Positions 18,001 to 32,122 of a DNA stretch of 64,000 nt are shown here, in pieces. Position 1 is the stretch's first letter, and the number at the start of each line of letters is the position of its first letter. Both the position numbers and the translations under genes were made by a program. The DNA is from Microglena sp. YARC (taxonomy: Eukaryota > Chlorophyta > Chlorophyceae > Chlamydomonadales > Chlamydomonadaceae). The notes under the pieces were generated by a model. The model ran no database searches and was not told the DNA's origin. It saw only the letters and a list, made by a program, of their open reading frames with translations. The stretch covers positions 31,224,430-31,288,429 of the forward strand of contig CM039466.1 of NCBI GenBank assembly GCA_022414725.1, in the 5' to 3' direction.

Positions 18001-21000
18001 TAACCCACCCAACCCTAACCCACCCAACCCAACCCTACCTCACCCCACCCTAACCCAACACACCCTAACCCACCCAACCCTAACCCACCCAACCCAACCC
18101 TACCTCACCCCACCCTAACCCAACACACCCTAACCCACCCAACCCTAACCCACCCAACCCAACCCTACCTCACCCCACCCTAACCCAACACACCCTAACC
18201 CACCCAACCCTAACCCACCCAACCCAACCCTACCTCACCCCACCCTAACCCAACACACCCTAACCCACCCAACCCTAACCCACCCAACCCAACCCTACCT
18301 CACCCCACCCTAACCCAACACACCCTAACCCACCCAACCCTAACCCACCCAACCCAACCCTACCTCACCCCACCCTAACCCAACACACCCTAACCCACCC
18401 AACCCTAACCCACCCAACCCAACCCTACCTCACCCCACCCTAACCCAACACACCCTAACCCACCCAACCCTAACCCACCCAACCCAACCCTACCTCACCC
18501 CACCCTAACCCAACACACCCTAACCCACCCAACCCTAACCCACCCAACCCAACCCTACCTCACCCCACCCTAACCCAACACACCCTAACCCACCCAACCC
18601 TAACCCACCCAACCCAACCCTACCTCACCCCACCCTAACCCAACACACCCTAACCCACCCAACCCTAACCCACCCAACCCAACCCTACCTCACCCCACCC
18701 TAACCCAACACACCCTAACCCACCCAACCCTAACCCACCCAACCCAACCCTACCTCACCCCACCCTAACCCAACACACCCTAACCCACCCAACCCTAACC
18801 CACCCAACCCAACCCTACCTCACCCCACCCTAACCCAACACACCCTAACCCACCCTAACCCACCCAACCCAACCCTACCTCACCCCACCCTAACCCAACA
18901 CACCCTAACCCACCCAACCCTAACCCACCCAACCCAACCCTACCTCACCCCACCCTAACCCAACACACCCTAACCCACCCAACCCTAACCCACCCAACCC
19001 AACCCTACCTCACCCCACCCTAACCCAACACACCCTAACCCACCCAACCCTAACCCACCCAACCCAACCCTACCTCACCCCACCCTAACCCAACACACCC
19101 TAACCCACCCAACCCTAACCCACCCAACCCAACCCTACCTCACCCCACCCTAACCCAACACACCCTAACCCACCCAACCCTAACCCACCCAACCCAACCC
19201 TACCTCACCCCACCCTAACCCAACACACCCTAACCCACCCAACCCTAACCCACCCAACCCAACCCTACCTCACCCCACCCTAACCCAACACACCCTAACC
19301 CACCCAACCCTAACCCACCCAACCCAACCCTACCTCACCCCACCCTAACCCAACACACCCTAACCCACCCAACCCTAACCCACCCAACCCAACCCTACCT
19401 CACCCCACCCTAACCCAACACACCCTAACCCACCCAACCCTAACCCACCCAACCCAACCCTACCTCACCCCACCCTAACCCAACACACCCTAACCCACCC
19501 AACCCTAACCCACCCAACCCAACCCTACCTCACCCCACCCTAACCCAACACACCCTAACCCACCCAACCCTAACCCACCCAACCCAACCCTACCTCACCC
19601 CACCCTAACCCAACACACCCTAACCCACCCAACCCTAACCCACCCAACCCAACCCTACCTCACCCCACCCTAACCCAACACACCCTAACCCACCCAACCC
19701 TAACCCACCCAACCCAACCCTACCTCACCCCACCCTAACCCAACACACCCTAACCCACCCAACCCTAACCCACCCAACCCAACCCTACCTCACCCCACCC
19801 TAACCCAACACACCCTAACCCACCCAACCCTAACCCACCCAACCCAACCCTACCTCACCCCACCCTAACCCAACACCCTAACCCACCCTAACCCACCCAA
19901 CCCAACCCTACCTCACCCCACCCTAACCCAACACACCCTAACCCACCCAACCCTAACCCACCCAACCCAACCCTACCTCACCCCACCCTAACCCAACACA
20001 CCCTAACCCACCCAACCCTAACCCACCCAACCCAACCCTACCTCACCCCACCCTAACCCAACACACCCTAACCCACCCAACCCTAACCCACCCAACCCAA
20101 CCCTACCTCACCCCACCCTAACCCAACACACCCTAACCCACCCAACCCTAACCCACCCAACCCAACCCTACCTCACCCCACCCTAACCCAACACACCCTA
20201 ACCCACCCAACCCTAACCCACCCAACCCAACCCTACCTCACCCCACCCTAACCCAACACACCCTAACCCACCCAACCCTAACCCACCCAACCCAACCCTA
20301 CCTCACCCCACCCTAACCCAACACACCCTAACCCACCCAACCCTAACCCACCCAACCCAACCCTACCTCACCCCACCCTAACCCAACACACCCTAACCCA
20401 CCCAACCCTAACCCACCCAACCCAACCCTACCTCACCCCACCCTAACCCAACACACCCTAACCCACCCAACCCTAACCCACCCAACCCAACCCTACCTCA
20501 CCCCACCCTAACCCAACACACCCTAACCCACCCAACCCTAACCCACCCAACCCAACCCTACCTCACCCCACCCTAACCCAACACACCCTAACCCACCCAA
20601 CCCTAACCCACCCAACCCAACCCTACCTCACCCCACCCTAACCCAACACACCCTAACCCACCCAACCCTAACCCACCCAACCCAACCCTACCTCACCCCA
20701 CCCTAACCCAACACACCCTAACCCACCCAACCCTAACCCACCCAACCCAACCCTACCTCACCCCACCCTAACCCAACACACCCTAACCCACCCAACCCTA
20801 ACCCACCCAACCCAACCCTACCTCACCCCACCCTAACCCAACACACCCTAACCCACCCAACCCTAACCCACCCAACCCAACCCTACCTCACCCCACCCTA
20901 ACCCAACACACCCTAACCCACCCAACCCTAACCCACCCAACCCAACCCTACCTCACCCCACCCTAACCCAACACACCCTAACCCACCCAACCCTAACCCA

Positions 21001-24000
21001 CCCAACCCAACCCTACCTCACCCCACCCTAACCCAACACACCCTAACCCACCCAACCCTAACCCACCCAACCCAACCCTACCTCACCCCACCCTAACCCA
21101 ACACACCCTAACCCACCCAACCCTAACCCACCCAACCCAACCCTACCTCACCCCACCCTAACCCAACACACCCTAACCCACCCAACCCTAACCCACCCAA
21201 CCCAACCCTACCTCACCCCACCCTAACCCAACACACCCTAACCCACCCAACCCTAACCCACCCAACCCAACCCTACCTCACCCCACCCTAACCCAACACA
21301 CCCTAACCCACCCAACCCTAACCCACCCAACCCAACCCTACCTCACCCCACCCTAACCCAACACACCCTAACCCACCCAACCCTAACCCACCCAACCCTA
21401 CCTCACCCCACCCTAACCCAACACACCCTAACCCACCCAACCCTAACCCACCCAACCCAACCCTACCTCACCCCACCCTAACCCAACACACCCTAACCCA
21501 CCCAACCCTAACCCACCCAACCCAACCCTACCTCACCCCACCCCAACTAACCCACCCAACCCAACCCTACCTCACCCCACCACCCAACACACCCTAACCC
21601 ACCCAACCCTAACCCACCCAACCCAACCCTACCTCACCCCACCCTAACCCAACACACCCTAACCCACCCAACCCTAACCCACCCAACCCAACCCTACCTC
21701 ACCCCACCCTAACCCAACACACCCTAACCCACCCAACCCTAACCCACCCAACCCAACCCTACCTCACCCCACCCTACCCAACACACCCTAACCCACCCAA
21801 CCCTAACCCACCCAACCCAACCCTACCTCACCCCACCCTAACCCAACACACCCTAACCCACCCAACCCTAACCCACCCAACCCAACCCTACCTCACCCCA
21901 CCCTAACCCAACACACCCTAACCCACCCAACCCTAACCCACCCAACCCAACCCTACCTCACCCCACCCTAACCCAACACACCCTAACCCACCCAACCCTA
22001 ACCCACCCAACCCAACCCTACCTCACCCCACCCTAACCCAACACACCCTAACCCACCCAACCCTAACCCACCCAACCCAACCCTACCTCACCCCACCCTA
22101 ACCCAACACACCCTAACCCACCCAACCCTAACCCACCCAACCCAACCCTACCTCACCCCACCCTAACCCAACACACCCTAACCCACCCAACCCTAACCCA
22201 CCCAACCCAACCCTACCTCACCCCACCCTAACCCAACACACCCTAACCCACCCAACCCTAACCCACCCAACCCAACCCTACCTCACCCCACCCTAACCCA
22301 ACACACCCTAACCCACCCAACCCTAACCCACCCAACCCAACCCTACCTCACCCCACCCTAACCCAACACACCCTAACCCACCCAACCCTAACCCACCCAA
22401 CCCAACCCTACCTCACCCCACCCTAACCCAACACACCCTAACCCACCCAACCCTAACCCACCCAACCCAACCCTACCTCACCCCACCCTAACCCAACACA
22501 CCCTAACCCACCCAACCCTAACCCACCCAACCCAACCCTAACCCACACACACCTAACCCACCCAACCCTAACCCACCCAACCCAACCCTACCTCACCCCA
22601 CCCTAACCCAACACACCCTAACCCACCCAACCCTAACCCACCCAACCCAACCCTACCTCACCCTAACCCAACACACCCTAACCCACCCAACCCTAACCCA
22701 CCCAACCCAACCCTACCTCACCCCACCCTAACCCAACACACCCTAACCCACCCAACCCTAACCCACCCAACCCAACCCTACCTCACCCCACCCTAACCCA
22801 ACACACCCTAACCCACCCAACCCTAACCCACCCAACCCAACCCTACCTCACCCCACCCTAACCCAACACACCCTAACCCACCCAACCCTAACCCACCCAA
22901 CCCAACCCTACCTCACCCCACCCTAACCCAACACACACCTAACCCACCCAACCCTAACCCACCCAACCCAACCCTACCTCACCCCACCCTAACCCAACAC
23001 ACCCTAACCCACCCAACCCTAACCCACCCAACCCAACCCTACCTCACCCCACCCTAACCCAACACACCCTAACCCACCCAACCCTAACCCACCCAACCCA
23101 ACCCTACCTCACCCCACCCTAACCCAACACACCCTAACCCACCCAACCCTAACCCACCCAACCCAACCCTACCTCACCCCACCCTAACCCAACACACCCT
23201 AACCCACCCAACCCTAACCCACCCAACCCAACCAACCCACCCAACCCTAACCCACCCAACCCAACCCTACCTCACCCACCCTAACCCAACACACCCTAAC
23301 CCACCCAACCCTAACCCACCCAACCCAACCCTACCTCACCCCACCCTAACCCAACACACCCTAACCCACCCAACCCTAACCCACCCAACCCAACCCTACC
23401 TCACCCCACCCTAACCCAACACACCCTAACCCACCCAACCCTAACCCACCCAACCCAACCCTACCTCACCCCACCCTAACCCAACACACCCTAACCCACC
23501 CAACCCTAACCCACCCAACCCAACCCTACCTCACCCCACCCTAACCCAACACACCCTAACCCACCCAACCCTAACCCACCCAACCCAACCCTACCTCACC
23601 CCACCCTAACCCAACACACCCTAACCCACCCAACCCTAACCCACCCAACCCAACCCTACCTCACCCCACCCTAACCCAACACACCCTAACCCACCCAACC
23701 CTAACCCACCCAACCCAACCCTACCTCACCCCACCCTAACCCAACACACCCTAACCCACCCAACCCTAACCCACCCAACCCAACCCTACCTCACCCCACC
23801 CTAACCCAACACACCCTAACCCACCCAACCCTAACCCACCCAACCCAACCCTACCTCACCCCACCCTAACCCAACACACCCTAACCCACCCAACCCTAAC
23901 CCACCCAACCCAACCCTACCTCACCCCACCCTAACCCAACACACCCTAACCCACCCAACCCTAACCCACCCAACCCAACCCTACCTCACCCCACCCTAAC

Positions 24001-25180
24001 CCAACACACCCTAACCCACCCAACCCTAACCCACCCAACCCAACCCTACCTCACCCCACCCTAACCCAACACACCCTAACCCACCCAACCCTAACCCACC
24101 CAACCCAACCCTACCTCACCCCACCCTAACCCAACACACCCTAACCCACCCAACCCTAACCCACCCAACCCCCCTAACCCACCCAACCCTAACCTCACCC
24201 CACCCTAACCCAACACACCCTAACCCACCCAACCCTAACCCACCCAACCCAACCCTAACCCACCAACCCTAACCCACCCAACCCAACCCTACCTCACCCC
24301 ACCCTAACCCAACACACCCTAACCCACCCAACCCTAACCCACCCAACCCTACCTCACCCCACCCTAACCCAACACACCCTAAAACCCACCCAACCCTAAC
24401 CCACCCAACCCAACCCTACCTCACCCCACCCTAACCCAACACACCCTAACCCACCCAACCCTAACCCACCCAACCCAACCCTACCTCACCCCACCCTAAC
24501 CCAACACACCCTAACCCACCCAACCCTAACCCACCCAACCCAACCCTACCTCACCCCACCCTAACCCAACACACCCTAACCCACCCAACCCTAACCCACC
24601 CAACCCAACCCTACCTCACCCCACCCTAACCCAACACACCCTAACCCACCCAACCCTAACCCACCCAACCCAACCCTACCTCACCCCACCCTAACCCAAC
24701 ACACCCTAACCCACCCAACCCTAACCCACCCAACCCAACCCTACCTCACCCCACCCTAACCCAACACACCCTAACCCACCCAACCCTAACCCACCCAACC
24801 CAACCCTACCTCACCCCACCCTAACCCAACACACCCTAACCCACCCAACCCTAACCCACCCAACCCAACCCTAACCTCACCCCACCCTAACCCAACACAC
24901 CCTAACCCACCCAACCCTAACCCACCCAAACCCAACCCTAAACCTCACCCAGCAACCCTAACCCAACACAACCCAACCCTAACCCACCCAACCCAACCCT
25001 ACCTCACCCCACCCTAGACCCAAACACCCTAACCCACCCAACCCTAACCCACCCAACCCAACCCTACCTCACCCCACCCTAACCCAACACACCCTAACCC
25101 ACCCAACCCTAACCCACCCAACCCAACCCTACCTCACCCCACCCTAACCCAACACACCCTAACCCACCCAACCCTAACCC
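1..25180. repeat. 65-bp telomere-like satellite array
   Basis: About 385 head-to-tail copies of a 65-bp C-rich unit. The unit is built of four sub-blocks of 15, 15, 20 and 15 bp, each starting with CCCTA. Three start CCCTAACCC, and so contain the TTAGGG-type telomere motif on the complementary strand; the fourth starts CCCTACCTC. The C-rich strand is the plus strand, as expected at a left chromosome end. Copies are nearly identical over long stretches (for example 5400-8750). The first 600 bases and the last few hundred are noisier. Block-wise variants occur: 50-bp units lacking 15 bp near 2585, 4425, 14910 and 16130, and 60-bp units lacking CCCAA near 11245, 16912, 21395 and 24345. It could be the telomere itself or a subtelomeric satellite. 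No coding capacity. Confidence 0.93.
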
Positions 25181-28100
25181 ACCCAACCCACCTCACCCTA
25201 ACCCAACAACACCCTAACCCCACCCTAACCCACCCAACCCAAACCTCACCCCACCTAACACACCCTAACCCACCCAACCCTAACCCACCCAACCCAACCC
25301 TACCTCACCCCACCTAACCCAACACACCCTAACCCACCCAACCCTAACCCAACCCAACTACCTCACCCACACCTAACCCAACCACCCACCCCACCACCAC
25401 ACCACAACAACCCAACCCACCCCCCTAACCCAACCACCCTAACCCACCCACACCAACCCCCTACCCCACCCCACCCTAACCCAACACACCCTAACAACCC
25501 TACCCACCCCACCCTAACCCAGCAACCCCCACAACCTCTTCCAACCACACCCAACCCACGACCCCCTCACCCCCAATACACACACCACCCCCACCTAACT
25601 CCAGTCACCCGTACCACCAAAGCACCACCGCCTAACCACGCCAACGGCCCAAACAAAAGCACGTGTATCTCCCACCCAGCCCTAAATACACCACCAACGC
25701 TCAATAACCACCACCGGCTAAAACCGAACCCCAACCCACACCCGGTAACCACCCAACCTCCCTAACACCACAACACCCAAGCCCTAAAACCTCCACCCAA
25801 CCCAACACACGCTACCACCCCAACCGGCAACCTCACACCTAACCCGGCCCAACCACACCCACAACCCTAACAACACAAGGCCCTTACCCCAACGCAACGC
25901 CTAATTCCCACCTCACCCACCCCACCCTAAATGCCAAAGGGGGGGAGGCCCACCCAGCACTAACTTCCACCCACCCGCAAAAAGTGCCTTAACCGACCAC
26001 CACTAAACGCGGTTAACTCCACCCAACCAACCGCTAACCCATCAACCAACCACACGTCAACCAAACAGCAGCGGGCGGCTGACCTCACCAACTCCTAACC
26101 AGGGACATAACACGGAAACACCAACGCACCCATAACGCCCAACCCCTGAACGCTAACAAACCACACCGAAACCACAGGTGTGAGGTTGTCCACCCTTGAC
26201 AAGCTGTACGTGGCCCTAACCCACCCCCCATGAACCCTGAATCCCACGACAAACATAACATACGCGCGACGCAAAGCGCGCAGAGCCGCGAACCCATAAG
26301 AGCATCGACCGCCTAACGACCCACGCCAACACGCACCCAACAACCCGACCCCGCCTGCACCCCTAACGGTACCTAACGTACAACGAGCGGATATACTCTA
26401 ACGCGCGACCCCCTAGACCCCACCCAACCCAGCATCACTAAACTAACAGCACCATAACCCACCACAAACCAGATAACCTCACCCACCCTAAAGCACAACC
26501 TAACCATCTACCTCACCCCAACCACTGAAACACAGCCACACAAACGAACCCAACACCTTTCCAACCCAATAAAACGAAAAAACCCCCGGCGTCACCCTAA
26601 CCAACACGATGCCTAACCCAACCCTGACCACCCAACCCAACCCCACTCCCATACACCCGTATTCTAAGCACACGTAACCCAAACCTACCTCGACCCACTA
26701 ACCACCCAACCCTAATAACCCAACACCCTGTAGCTCCCTACACGCGCAAAACCCCCAACACACTTATCTAGACCCACCGCGCAAGCCCCTAACCCAGCCA
26801 ACCCAAAAAACTACCTCACCCCACATGCCAACCCACCACCCAACAAAAGTGAGCGCACACCACCAGTGACAACCAAATAACCCACCAAACCCAACCATAC
26901 CTCACCCCTACCGCGCAGCTAACAAAATACACGCAACCCAACCTATCCCACCAGCCTGTCGTAAACCCCCACCAGCATAAAAACCCAACCTACACCACAC
27001 ACTATAACCCAGACACCACACCAACCAATAACCCCACCCCAACCCAACTCCCAACCCAACCCCTACCTCACCCCCACCAAATTCAAGCAAAACACCCAAA
27101 CAACACTAACCCACCCAACGCACTAAACCAGACCCACGACCCAACCTACCTGCACCCCACACGGGGTAATGCCCAACCACATCTAACCCACCCATACCCT
27201 ATATACCCGACACGAACAACCCAACAGCCTACCCTCACCCCCAACCCTATACCCAAACTAACAACACCAATTAGACGCACCTCATGCCTAAACCAACGAC
27301 TAAGGAGCTGGTTCCACCAAACGCCAACCCTGACACTCGCCACCGACACTTATACACACACACACGTTTTAAACCGGACAACACCAAACACAAATAGAGT
27401 TCCACCTAGAACCCACCCAACACCTAACCTCACCCCACCTAACCACACTTGTTAATAATACCTCAAACACGTGACACTACCTCATCAGCATACCTAACCC
27501 CGCACCCCGCACCCATGTAACCTCAACTTCTGAGCGCTCACTGCCTCCCAGATGTCCACAAAACTCAACCCTAGAAGACGCTGATCCCTAAACCCTCACA
27601 CCTAGTAGTGACGTTACCCCGTTAACCCGAGCAACCGTCAACCCTACCTCACCCCACCACTAACCCAACCACACCCTAACCACCCAACCCTAACCCACCC
27701 AACCCAACCGCGAATACCTACACCACGGCCTAACACACAAACGTAAACCCACCCAGACCGCATAACCACCGACACCCAACCCAACGCCTCCTCAAACCGC
27801 CACACGTAACTGCCACACAGCACCAAGTAATCCAGCCCAAAACACCAAAACGCCTAAAACCCTCACCCCAAGCCAGAAAAAACCACTCAAACCCAACACA
27901 CCCCTAAAGCCTCAATCGCCAACGAAAGCCCATAAAAAGCCAACAAAACCCAGCCCGAGACCAACAATCACCTAACCACCCCAGCACTTAAAACACCAAC
28001 AACATAACAACTAATGCCCACCAACTCGCCCTTAACACCACCCCTACCATAATCCCAACCCTATGCCTGACCCCACCCTCTTAACGACATAAGGCCAACC

Positions 28101-31100
28101 AACACCCCCTACCCAAAAACCCAAAGACCCTACCACAACCCAAAAACCCAAACCCTACCTCACGCCCACCCTGAACTTAAAACGACCATATAACGACCAC
28201 CCGAACTCCAACCCACCCAAACCCCAACACCATAACCCAGCAAGAAACACATAACGTTGACAGCAGACATCACCTAAAACCCAAACCCACCACCCGATAG
28301 TACCAAACTGCAGCGACCTCACACCCAAACATCCTGATTCTCCATACCATCTAGCAGATCCCAACACGATGAACCCATACACCATCACGTAACACTAAAA
28401 AGCGAGGAACCACCGTACCACAACCCTAAAAAATTCACCACCCAAATCCAAATATCCACCCCGACCCAAACAGCCCTCACCGCAGTGCACAAATTGTAAG
28501 CCCAGGACGAGAGCGCAACGTAATGAACCCGCCACCCTCGTCATGTACATCGTATGGCGAGCCCAACCAAGCCCTAAACAGCCTATACACGTTGTACCAC
28601 ATGCAGGCACACACTCCAGAAATGGCTAATGTCAAAAAACAAAACCACAATGCAACACACACTACAACCTAGACCGAAGACGCTTAACACCCAAGAGACG
28701 CGCGATCCCAAAAAAAGAAAAACACAGTACTAGGATAAAACCCTCTATACGCGCCACCTGTGAAGCAGGGCTAACCCAAGCCCCACCACACACGCGTGGG
28801 TATTGCACCACCCAAACCCGCGTACGACGTACTCTCACCTCCACCAACACACCTTACCCACCTCTCTAATTCCCTCAACCCACCTACTACCCACCCTAAC
28901 TCACGGCCGCGTGAAACCCAGCTCACCAGAACACACTATATAAGAAACCCACCCAGACACAATGAAAAACCCTACCCTACCTCACGGACGCACAAACCTA
29001 AAACCCAATACAGTACCATAACCCACGCACAACACCATAACCCACCCAACGCCACACAGAAAGCCTACCTGGCACAGCCGCACACGAAATCAAAATAACC
29101 ACAACACACCCTAATCCCAGCCCAGACCATAACCAACCTCAACCCAATAACACCTACACTCACCTCCCGATGCAACGCATAAACCCAAACACCACACGAG
29201 ACCCCACCAACTACCATAAACCCCAAGTACCATACCCAACCTGTAGCCTCACCCGCACGCCATAAGCACGCAACACACACTAACCTCAACTGCGCCAACC
29301 CTAACCGACCCTAAACCCAACCCTAGGCTAACAAGACAACAACCCACCACTAACCCAACACCGCCTAACCCACGCCAAGCAAAGCACATAACCCGCACGC
29401 TACCACAAGAAACCCGAACGACAACTAAGACCTGCACCACCACAACAATAACCCAGAACACACAAAGAACAAGCCCAAACCAACCGCTAAATGACAACCA
29501 CGCCTAACGAACCCGACCTACCATTCGCAACAACCGGTAAAAAAAGCCCAACAACCCTAAGGCCACCCGAAACCCCTAACCCAAACCCAATCGCAGACCC
29601 GCTACAGTCACGCAGACCAACCCGTCAACCCAACACACCCCTACACCCCCCAACCTCCCCCGCATAAACCCCACGCTCATACGCAAACCCTAACCCCCAA
29701 CCCCACACCTCTACCCAACACACACAAACCCACACGAGAAGACCCGTATCCCAATCCCCAAACCCAACCTACTGCGACCTCACCCTAAACCACACACCAT
29801 CTTACACCTTCCAGGCCCAACCCCTAAGCCCACCCAAACCCAACCACCCCTCATGACCGCCTAAAGGCCCAGACCACACCCGACCCATCCTCACCCTAAA
29901 CCCACCACACAGCCCCCTAACCCGTAACTCTCCACACCCCCATCTAACACCAAGCACAACATACTAACACACAAGACCCAGCCCAACCCCAATAACCCAC
30001 CCTCACAGCCTCCTATGCCTTCTTATCCGTCAACTACCCCCCCTCAAACCCCACAACCACACACCCTAAAACCCACCCACCCCCAACCTCAATAACCCAC
30101 CCAACCAAACCCACTAACCCGTCACCCCCACCCTAACCCCAACACACCCTAACCCACCCCCAACCCTAACCCCACCCAACCAACACCTACCTCAACCCAC
30201 CCTAAGCCCCACACACACGAACCTCCCAACCCCCAACCAACCCCCCCTCGAACCCTCTACCCCCACAAACCCCAACCTCAGCTACGCTCACACCCCCACA
30301 TCCCATAACCCCACTTAGACAGACCTAGCTCCAGACCACCTATCACCAACACCGCCTTACGCTGCGCTCCCACCTCAACCCACCCCCATACGTGACTCGT
30401 CACCGCGAACAACCTTTTAGCAACCCACAAGGAGCACGGACTCAATCCCCACACCACCCAACCCCAACCCAGACAACCAACAAACCCTACCCTACACCCC
30501 CACCTAAACCCATCTTCAAACATAACACCAACGCACAACCCTAACACGCACCCAACCCAACCACCTGTACCCCTCACATGCCCCACCTCTTAATTTTCCA
30601 TCAACACACCTAAACCCCACCCAACCCTAACCCACCCAAACCCAACGCTACCATCACTCCCACTCTACCCAACACACAACGTAGACCCACCCAACCCATA
30701 ACGCCACCAACCCAACCCCTAACGCTCATCCCACCTACCCAACACACCCCTAAAGCCTCACCCAACCCTAACCACCCAACACCCAACGCCTACCTCACCC
30801 CACCTAACCCCAACCAACACTAACCCACCCAACCCTAACACCCACCCAACCCAACCCTACCTCACCCGCACCCTAAACCCCAACCACAGCCCCCGTATAC
30901 CAAGCCGGCAACTCGTAAGCTCGCGACCCAACCCCGCAACGCCTACCTACACCCGACCTCCCAAGACCTCGCACCACGACAACTAACCGCACCCACTCGT
31001 AACCCCAACCCAACCAAACCCATCCTCACCCACACCTAACCCACACACACTGCCTTCAAGACACTAATAGTAACCCAACAAATCCTCTCTCTCCTTCCTG

Positions 31101-31122
31101 CTTGTCTTTTCTTCTTTTTTTT
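25181..31122. repeat. Degenerate C-rich continuation of the telomere-like array, ending at the gap
   Basis: Recognisable pieces of the 65-bp unit (CCCTAACCCACCC, CCTACCTCACCCC) recur throughout, for example near 27645, 30120 and 30780-30870. They are mixed with frequent insertions and substitutions including many Gs, and regularity falls off toward the gap. The sequence ends in a T-rich tail just before the N run. All open frames here run antisense through GGGTTGGG-like sequence and are rich in Gly, Val and Trp. I regard none of them as genes. Either this is real degenerate subtelomeric sequence or it is uncorrected long-read sequence at a contig edge; the gradient favours the latter. Confidence 0.75.
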
Positions 31123-32122
31123 NNNNNNNNNNNNNNNNNNNNNNNNNNNNNNNNNNNNNNNNNNNNNNNNNNNNNNNNNNNNNNNNNNNNNNNNNNNNNN
31201 NNNNNNNNNNNNNNNNNNNNNNNNNNNNNNNNNNNNNNNNNNNNNNNNNNNNNNNNNNNNNNNNNNNNNNNNNNNNNNNNNNNNNNNNNNNNNNNNNNNN
31301 NNNNNNNNNNNNNNNNNNNNNNNNNNNNNNNNNNNNNNNNNNNNNNNNNNNNNNNNNNNNNNNNNNNNNNNNNNNNNNNNNNNNNNNNNNNNNNNNNNNN
31401 NNNNNNNNNNNNNNNNNNNNNNNNNNNNNNNNNNNNNNNNNNNNNNNNNNNNNNNNNNNNNNNNNNNNNNNNNNNNNNNNNNNNNNNNNNNNNNNNNNNN
31501 NNNNNNNNNNNNNNNNNNNNNNNNNNNNNNNNNNNNNNNNNNNNNNNNNNNNNNNNNNNNNNNNNNNNNNNNNNNNNNNNNNNNNNNNNNNNNNNNNNNN
31601 NNNNNNNNNNNNNNNNNNNNNNNNNNNNNNNNNNNNNNNNNNNNNNNNNNNNNNNNNNNNNNNNNNNNNNNNNNNNNNNNNNNNNNNNNNNNNNNNNNNN
31701 NNNNNNNNNNNNNNNNNNNNNNNNNNNNNNNNNNNNNNNNNNNNNNNNNNNNNNNNNNNNNNNNNNNNNNNNNNNNNNNNNNNNNNNNNNNNNNNNNNNN
31801 NNNNNNNNNNNNNNNNNNNNNNNNNNNNNNNNNNNNNNNNNNNNNNNNNNNNNNNNNNNNNNNNNNNNNNNNNNNNNNNNNNNNNNNNNNNNNNNNNNNN
31901 NNNNNNNNNNNNNNNNNNNNNNNNNNNNNNNNNNNNNNNNNNNNNNNNNNNNNNNNNNNNNNNNNNNNNNNNNNNNNNNNNNNNNNNNNNNNNNNNNNNN
32001 NNNNNNNNNNNNNNNNNNNNNNNNNNNNNNNNNNNNNNNNNNNNNNNNNNNNNNNNNNNNNNNNNNNNNNNNNNNNNNNNNNNNNNNNNNNNNNNNNNNN
32101 NNNNNNNNNNNNNNNNNNNNNN
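31123..32122. other. Assembly gap (1000 N)
   Basis: Exactly 1000 consecutive N, a conventional placeholder length, so the true gap size is unknown. The open frame that appears to span it is an artefact of translating N. Confidence 0.99.

Noticed and set aside
25363..30586. Numerous minus-strand open frames rich in Gly, Val, Trp
   Set aside because: They are translations of GGGTTGGG-type repeat with noise. There are no domains, no stop-codon avoidance beyond composition, and they lie in a low-quality contig edge.
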